A DNA stretch of 24,109 nucleotides from Monoraphidium neglectum (lineage: Eukaryota > Chlorophyta > Chlorophyceae > Sphaeropleales > Selenastraceae), in assembly GCF_000611645.1 (NCBI RefSeq), contig NW_014013063.1, forward strand, positions 1 to 24,109. The letters are read 5' to 3'. Position numbers and translations under genes: made by a program. Position 1 is the first letter of the stretch. Every line of letters begins with the position of its first letter. Under the pieces are notes generated by a model. That model saw only the letters and a program-made list of their open reading frames with translations. It made no database searches and was not told the origin of the DNA. Positions 18,772 to 24,109 of this stretch are shown one piece after another.

Positions 18772-21330
18772 TCAATCCAACCCTGCCGCAGACCCACGCA
18801 CGCGCCTCAACGCCGCATCTTTGCGAGCGTTCAGTGCCGCCAGGTGGCGCTGGCAGTGGGCAATGCTCGCCGGGGACAGGCCGCGCGCCGCCTCCAGTGC
18901 CTCCACGCGCGCCGCCAGCATGGCCAGGAGGGGCCCGCTGGGCACCACCCCCAGGCCGTGCAGCGCGTCCAGCGCCTTGACCACCCCAGGGCCACCCAGC
19001 CTAGGCGCGAGAGCGCGCAGGCGCCCGCCTGCAGCCGCCGCCCATTCTGGCGGCGGGGCCACGGCCGCGAGATTGAGGGCTGTCAGCAGCGCGCACAGCT
19101 CGCGCTCACCAAACGCGCCCATCATCAACACAGAGCGCGCCACCACCGGCGCAACCCATGCGTCGGCAGCGGCGCCCGCTGCACACCGCCTGCCCGAGCC
19201 ACCCCCCGCGCCCCCGCTTGCGTCCCAGCCCGAGCGGCCGCCGCTCTCATCGCTGCCACCAAGAGAGCGCGGCCTATCCTGCTGCCAAGCCCGCGCGCCG
19301 CCCCTTGTGCCGCCGCCGCCGCCATCCGCGAGCTTGGCCAGGGCCCAGGCGCTGACCGCAAGAGCCTGGGGACCCATGGTCGGTGCCAGCTGCGCCAGGC
19401 GGCACGACAGCAGGTCCAGGCCGCCCTCGCGCCGCAGCTCGTACCCCTGAGCCGCCAGCGCCCACGCACACACGGTCAGCTCATGCGGGCCTGCGGCTGG
19501 CAGCGCGCCGCGCAGCAGCCGCCAGTGCAGGTGGGGGCCGCCCCGCACCGCCTCCAGCGGCACGCGCAGCGCTGTGTGGGCGTGCAGCAGCAGGGCAACA
19601 TCACGCGGCGCCGGCGCCGAGCCGCCATCGCCCAGTACGAGCGGCGCAGTGCCGCCGCCGTCGCCACCGCCTCTGCCGTCGCCGCCACCTGCTGCGCCGT
19701 CCACCCCGCCGTCGCGGCCCAAGACAGCTGCCTGCTGCGCCGCAGAGTCGCCGCCCACCGCCGCGAAGCTGCTCGGCCCCCCATGGCCGTCCTCGACGTT
19801 GTCTGCCCCGCCGCTGCAGTTTGTCGCGGCTGCGAGCTTGATGGCCGCGTAACCCAGCAGCCGCACCGCCAGCTCCCCAGGCACCCTGATCCCCAGCCGC
19901 CCCAGAGCCCAGCCGACTGTCACCAGCTGGCGCCCCTCGAACTGGTCGGCCGTCCAGTACAGCTGACCCGCCAACCGCGACGCCCAGCCGGGCGGCGGCC
20001 TGTAGCGCGCGTGCGCCAGCGACACGCACGTGGTCGTCAGCTCCGCGGCCGTCATCTCGGGCATCACCCTCATCGCGGCGCGCAGCCATGCGGCCATCCA
20101 GTCAGCCGGCGGCCGCAGCTGCAGCGCCGCAGCGGTCGCCCACAGCGCGAGAGTCAGCTCGCGGCCTCGGAGGGAGCCCAGCGCTGCGCCGCTGGCGGCC
20201 AGCAGGCGCGCCGACTCAGAGGGCCCCAGCGGCGCTGCCCCAAGACGTGCGAGGCCCAGCATTAGCACCAGCAGCGAGCGCGGCGGGTAGGCGGCCACGG
20301 CCGGTAGCAGCGCAGCCAGCAGCTCCGGCAGCCACCCGCCCTTTAGCGGCGACGCAGCAGGCAGCTGGAGGCGGCCGAGCGCCCACACCGCCGTCGACGC
20401 ATCGCGGGGGGAGAGCACGCCGCCCTGCGCCAGCACCAGCAGGCGCTCCAGCAGCGGCGGCCACGCGCCCGGCGGCGGCGTCACGTCCAGGCGCGCGAGC
20501 GCCCAGAGGACCGTGCTCAGTTCCCTGGGCCCAAAAGCGGCGGCCGCCTCTGCGGCGGCGGCTGGCCCGGATGCCGCCAGGTTGGCCAGGCACAGCTGCG
20601 TAACGCGCTCCACTGCGCCTGCCGCTGTCCCACCCAGGGCTGCTGCACCCAGCGGCGTGCTGTGATTACCTGCGCCGCCGCTGTGATGGTGGTGTGCCTC
20701 AGGCCCTGACAGGCGCTCTGCGTCCTGCTGCTGTTGCTGCTGCTGCTGCTTATCCTGCTGATGGCCACCGTCTGGGGCTGACGCATGGTACGGCTCTGGC
20801 TGTTGCGCCTGCAGTGCAGAGTCTGGCGGTTCCTGCTGCCAGGGTGGTCGTCCCGCGTCAACACCACCTCCTTGCCGAGGCACGTGCCCCTGCGCCTGCA
20901 GACGCACCAGCAGTGTCAGAGCGGCGGCGGTGTGGATGGGGTTGATGTCGCGCCGGCTGCGCGCCAGCAGGGCTGCCAGATCGTCTGCGCTGCCGCAGGC
21001 CTGGATGCGCCGCGTCACGGCCTTGGCTGCCCGCACCGACACCGGCTGCAGATGACGGCCCGTCGCACTCAGGCGGCGTTGCTCGTCTTTTGAAGGCTGC
21101 AGCCGGGCCAGTCGAGGCGTTTTGTTGGTGGCGGCGGCGGCTTCGCCATTGCGGCTTGCATCGCTGCATATCGCACCGCCGCCATTGTGCTGCAACTCAA
21201 GGCTATCGCAGCCGTTGCGAGCAGCCTGGTCCCTGGCTGTAGTGTACACAACTTTCGAATGCGCTCTCTCTACGTGTGGATTGGCGCATACGTGTGTGTG
21301 CCGCGGAGCCTGCTTCGCTGTGCCCTGCAT
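18772..21330 (-). CDS. Octotricopeptide-repeat (OPR) protein, Tbc2-like
   Basis: A single long open frame of 852 residues from the first ATG. The frame is open further upstream to about 21387 but without another ATG, so an upstream intron or exon is possible. OPR proteins are nucleus-encoded, mostly plastid factors that bind specific organelle RNAs and control their stability, splicing or translation; Tbc2 of Chlamydomonas (psbC translation) is the model. Family signs are the N-terminal VTRRIQACGSADDLAALL and a series of degenerate 38-residue units with (L/V/A)WALxRL cores followed by PPPxW-type motifs, for example LWALARLDVTPPPGAW, YRPPPGWAS and APPPEWAAA. Low-complexity inserts include a poly-Gln run and two Gly/Asp-rich loops. 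No RAP domain is recognisable at the C-terminus. The RNA target cannot be inferred. The N-terminus is Ala/Arg/His rich and only weakly transit-like. Confidence 0.85.
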   Translation of the reverse strand: MQGTAKQAPRHTHVCANPHVERAHSKVVYTTARDQAARNGCDSLELQHNGGGAICSDASRNGEAAAATNKTPRLARLQPSKDEQRRLSATGRHLQPVSVRAAKAVTRRIQACGSADDLAALLARSRRDINPIHTAAALTLLVRLQAQGHVPRQGGGVDAGRPPWQQEPPDSALQAQQPEPYHASAPDGGHQQDKQQQQQQQQDAERLSGPEAHHHHSGGAGNHSTPLGAAALGGTAAGAVERVTQLCLANLAASGPAAAAEAAAAFGPRELSTVLWALARLDVTPPPGAWPPLLERLLVLAQGGVLSPRDASTAVWALGRLQLPAASPLKGGWLPELLAALLPAVAAYPPRSLLVLMLGLARLGAAPLGPSESARLLAASGAALGSLRGRELTLALWATAAALQLRPPADWMAAWLRAAMRVMPEMTAAELTTTCVSLAHARYRPPPGWASRLAGQLYWTADQFEGRQLVTVGWALGRLGIRVPGELAVRLLGYAAIKLAAATNCSGGADNVEDGHGGPSSFAAVGGDSAAQQAAVLGRDGGVDGAAGGGDGRGGGDGGGTAPLVLGDGGSAPAPRDVALLLHAHTALRVPLEAVRGGPHLHWRLLRGALPAAGPHELTVCAWALAAQGYELRREGGLDLLSCRLAQLAPTMGPQALAVSAWALAKLADGGGGGTRGGARAWQQDRPRSLGGSDESGGRSGWDASGGAGGGSGRRCAAGAAADAWVAPVVARSVLMMGAFGERELCALLTALNLAAVAPPPEWAAAAGGRLRALAPRLGGPGVVKALDALHGLGVVPSGPLLAMLAARVEALEAARGLSPASIAHCQRHLAALNARKDAALRRVRGSAAGLD
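20730..20758 (-). repeat. Glutamine-coding CAG repeat in the OPR gene
   Basis: A CTG/TTG run on the plus strand reads as a CAG/CAA run on the minus strand and encodes eight consecutive Gln followed by Asp-Ala. It lies between the N-terminal region and the first clear OPR unit. Such runs often vary in length between strains. Confidence 0.8.
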
Positions 21331-21576
21331 CGTTGCATGCTTTGCTCGCAGTTTGCGTGCTTTACATATCGTTGTGTATGAACACAATTGTTGTAATCGA
21401 TCAAATCATATACGTTGTGTCTTAGACATGGAAGAAACAGAAGAGCATGCCGATTGAAATCGTTGCGCAGGGCCGTCAATGGTCTCACTGCGCCCACGAC
21501 CACTGCTGGCTTGGCATCAGCCACGTCAAGCCCAAAGCTCTATGATACCGCTACTGGCCATGTACATTTGCATCAT

Positions 21577-21581
21577 TTACA
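21577..21581 (-). terminator. Candidate TGTAA polyadenylation signal of the RING-box gene
   Basis: TTACA on the plus strand gives TGTAA on the minus strand, about 27 bases past the RING-box stop codon. The distance is short, but the space to the OPR gene start is only about 280 bases. Confidence 0.35.
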
Positions 21582-21607
21582 AGTCAGATACAATACACGT
21601 GCGGCAA

Positions 21608-23048
21608 TCAGTCGACTGCCATGGCGCCACCAGCAAGGATCTTCTCGATCTTGGCAAACTCCCACTCCTGCACGAGGTTGAATGGAGAGAACGTCGGGGT
21701 GACCGATACAAGCAATACAAGGGCAACCCGGCGCCTCCCATTGCCGAAAATCCACCTAGGTACCCGGTACGTTCGAAGCAGAACTGCGGCAAGGCTGCCT
21801 TGCCAACCGCCCAAGCGGCCGCCCACCCACCTTGTTGCACAACGGGCACGCTGACCGCGTCTTGAGCCAGCGCTGCGATTTGTGGTGGGGAAGGCACAGG
21901 GGAGGCTGAGTGTTGCACGACGTACATATTATCAAGGGAGCATGACAGTGTTGTGTGATGAGCAATTGTAAACTGACGGCTATCATGTGAGGGTATGGGC
22001 AAGCACTGCCCCAGCTTGTGGCAAGGCGCGACTAACAGCCAAAGTTGGTCAGGCGCTGGCATGCTTTGACAGACCAACGCGCTACGTCAATGTCAGGCAG
22101 TCCTGCAAATTGCATGGCGGGTGCGTGCTGCACTGTATTGGCATGCCTGAAATCCCCAGGTGGAAGCAAAAAAGTGCACGTGCAGTGAGGGCAGATGCGG
22201 GTACTGTAACGCAGGCTTGCCCCTACCTCAGCGTAGGTGCAGGACAGGTGCACCCTTGCAACATCACGCCCCCCTCCTACCCCCTACGCCGTGTTCATCC
22301 TGGTTGCAGTGCCCGCACACGTGTGCCCTCAAGAACACCTTTCGACATCGTGGTGCACTCCATGTATGCCCCACACCCCTGATCACCTTCCCCCAGCTTT
22401 CTCCCAAAAACAAATCACCCAGGACCCTGCATAATCATCGCCGCTGCACCTGGATGCAGTCCAGGTGGAAGACGTGTCCGCAGCAGCCCCATGCGATGGA
22501 GAGTCCCGGGTGGTCCGGGTCACCAGTGGGGTTGGCCTGGTACTCAATGCTGGGCTCGTACAGGTTGTTGCGGCAGATAGCGCACGTGTCTGTGCAGATC
22601 TTTTGGGGTTGGGGGAGCAGGGGTAGCGGGGGCAATGAGAACAGTGAGAACGGGGGTGCGGAGGAAGGGCGGGGGTCCACCAGGGTGCAACAAGTGCCAA
22701 AGACGGCGCCGGTAAGTGTTGCGTCTGGCCTCCCGCTAATGAAGCTGCATACTAGCTGAGATATTGCGAACAGACACGGGGCTGGCAAAATACCTTAAAT
22801 GTCCCAGATCAAATTTGCTATGCTGTGGCTTACGCCACGCGGCAGCAAAACCGTCTTGACAGCATAGACGTGTGTACGACGCCTATACGGCTACATTCAA
22901 GGGCACTCACCGCCCAGGACCACATGGCCACTGCGTTCCACTTCTTGATTTCAAAGCGCTTCCCGCCCTTGGAGGCCTTGGCGGCCTTGGAGCTGGGCCC
23001 GGCCTCGCCGCCCTTGTCCGCCTCCACCTCCATCTCCGCGTCAGACAT
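21608..23048 (-). CDS. RBX1: RBX1/ROC1-type RING-box protein (cullin-RING ligase subunit)
   Basis: Four exons, 23048-22911, 22599-22450, 21872-21831 and 21667-21608, all joined in phase 0, give 129 residues. RBX1 is the RING subunit that binds cullins and recruits the ubiquitin E2 (and NEDD8 transfer). The acidic N-terminus is followed by the cullin-binding strand FEIKKWNAVAMWSW, the RING start CAICRNN, the core GCCGHVFHLDCIQRWLKTR, CPLCNKEWEF, and an 11-residue C-terminal extension beyond the usual end. The two conserved RING zinc sites are intact, and the position that is Asp in typical RBX1 (CPLDN) is Cys here (CPLCN). The ligands of the extra, third zinc site of RBX1 (two Cys of DLCIEC, the Cys before xxAWG, and a His of HFHC) are replaced (EPSIEY, G/L, LDC). 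The sequence is closer to RBX1 than RBX2 by FEIKKWNAVA, RWLKTR and EWEF. Start: ATG 23048 fits the family. Confidence 0.88.
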
Positions 23049-23675
23049 GGCTCTGTTGGACCCAGGTGTCTCTGTAATGACAGCACCCACGGTGACATGT
23101 CAGACGGGCGCCGCTGGGGGTCGCAGGGCAGCCGTGCGGTTCAACTGCGCGTGCTGCGCCGCGCTGCGCTCACGGACAGACTTCTGAGGATGATGCACCC
23201 GCGAAGCATCACACACGCGGCTGCATGCAAGCCGAAGACCATTGGATAGCCACACTGCGGACTTGGGGTACGCTGAACTGCTGGATCAGGCACCCCTCGA
23301 GCTGGATGGGTTCGACACCAAGCCCGCGGTGGCCCGAGTCCCGGCTTGCGCGCGATCCAAGAGCATGCTATGGCCTTTGAAACCTAAGATTCATCGATAC
23401 AGCACAGTATACGACCTCACCTGCCAGCAGAAGCGCTCCCCCCTCAGCTAGATCACTATTGCAAAGCGCGAGGGCTAGCTGTCATAAAATTCTTTCAGCG
23501 GGTTCTTCAACTTGGTTGTTTAGACCACCGCGTCCATTTACCGCACTGAAGGGCCGGGAGTGTGTTGAAGTGGCACGAAAAGTGACTGGCGTTCATCTAC
23601 TAAGAAACGCCAAGCACATGACAAGCGTGACATTTTTGCAATCAGCGCGTCAGTCAAGATCGTCGCGCGGCTTCC
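23049..23675. other. Shared upstream region of RING-box and PRMT3-like genes
   Basis: About 630 bases separate the divergent starts of the RING-box gene (minus) and the PRMT3-like gene (plus), so both promoters lie here. I saw no coding exon, RNA gene or clear TATA box. Confidence 0.45.
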
Positions 23676-23888
23676 ATGAGCGACCTCGGCAGTGAGCACA
23701 GTAGCGACGACGGTGCCGCGCCGCCGGCGGCCGCCGACCTGCGCGAGTGGGACGAGTGGGATGACGACCCTGGGGAGGATGATGCCACACGCAGCCTCTT
23801 CTCGGACGCGGTTCTGCCGTCCCCTGAGGCATGCTTCGCGCACGACGCTGAACGGCACGGGTTTGACATCCGCCAGTTCAGGGCGCAG
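23676..23888 (+). CDS. Probable PRMT3-like protein arginine methyltransferase, first exon (runs off right edge)
   Basis: The exon starts at ATG 23676 and ends at a donor GTGGGC after codon 71. The product is acidic at the start and then reads REWDEWDDDPGEDD, TRSLFSDAVLPSPEACFAHD and ERHGFDIRQFRAQ. This matches the layout of PRMT3 N-termini: an acidic, Trp-rich segment followed by a C2H2 finger of the form CLFC...F.HC...H.FD. Here both finger cysteines are Ser (SLFS), while the two His positions remain. PRMT3 methylates arginine, with ribosomal protein S2 as its known main substrate. The catalytic part would lie beyond the window, so the call rests on a short stretch. The frame also stays open past the donor to the window end, but the composition there (Cys/Pro rich) looks intronic. 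Confidence 0.5.
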
Positions 23889-24109
23889 GTGGGCAAAGCA
23901 GGGCCGCCCCACTGTCTCCATCGCGGCTGCTGTCGGCCGCTGCAACAACCGCGCTGCATCGGCGGGCGCACCACTTGCGTCAATGTGGGCGAATCTTGCC
24001 CTGCTTACCGGGGTGGTCATGCACAGCCGGCCGGATGCAGCCTTGCGGCCGTGGCTCCCACGGCCCACCCCCCTGCCCCCTCCCCCTCGCGCACCCTCGC
24101 CCCCATAGT

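Noticed and set aside
18844..20265. 473-residue plus-strand open frame inside the OPR gene
   Set aside because: Arg/Pro/His/Gln-rich antisense translation without domains; the minus frame shows the OPR repeats.
1..24109. CRISPR array, integron, phage or bacterial defence island
   Set aside because: No regularly spaced repeats, no bacterial-type gene runs, and almost all genes are intron-bearing with plastid-lineage or eukaryotic products.

Overview
The window looks like nuclear DNA of a chlorophyte green alga, most likely a core chlorophyte; placement in Chlorophyceae is a guess. It is GC-rich. Nearly every gene needs splicing at GT(G/A)-type donors and C-rich AG acceptors. TGTAA polyadenylation words follow several stop codons. 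The gene content is plastid-lineage: two LHCII genes, a DUF1997 protein and an octotricopeptide-repeat (OPR) protein of the kind expanded in green algae. There is no bacterial operon structure, CRISPR array or rRNA.

Layout, left to right. 1-1026 (-): 5' part of an unrecognised spliced gene running off the left edge. 1955-3643 (-): LHCII gene A, six exons. 3990-4196 (-): a possible orphan exon. 4515-6521 (-): DUF1997-family, probably plastid, protein. 6522-8884: intergenic with one 32-bp tandem duplication. 8885-10411 (+): LHCII gene B, five exons, divergent to A. 10412-12242: spacer holding a 176-bp MITE-like element and possible minus-strand exons of unknown nature. 12243-15448 (+): single-pass membrane protein with two fungal-type CBM1 modules. 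17124-18079 (+): GPI-anchor-like fasciclin protein. 18772-21330 (-): OPR protein. 21608-23048 (-): RBX1-type RING-box protein. 23676 to the right edge (+): first exon of a probable PRMT3-like arginine methyltransferase.

Themes. Two antenna genes in inverted orientation flank a DUF1997 gene. Their exons are highly similar while their introns differ, and the two C-termini differ in both sequence and intron content. Two secreted or cell-surface genes (CBM1 membrane protein and FAS1 protein) sit in tandem. The right third holds housekeeping or regulatory genes: plastid RNA-level control, cullin-RING ubiquitination and protein arginine methylation. I found no clear multi-gene novel system. The most unusual single gene is the CBM1 membrane protein. 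Exon coordinates were worked out by hand from splice-site consensus and reading-phase agreement; none was checked against transcripts.
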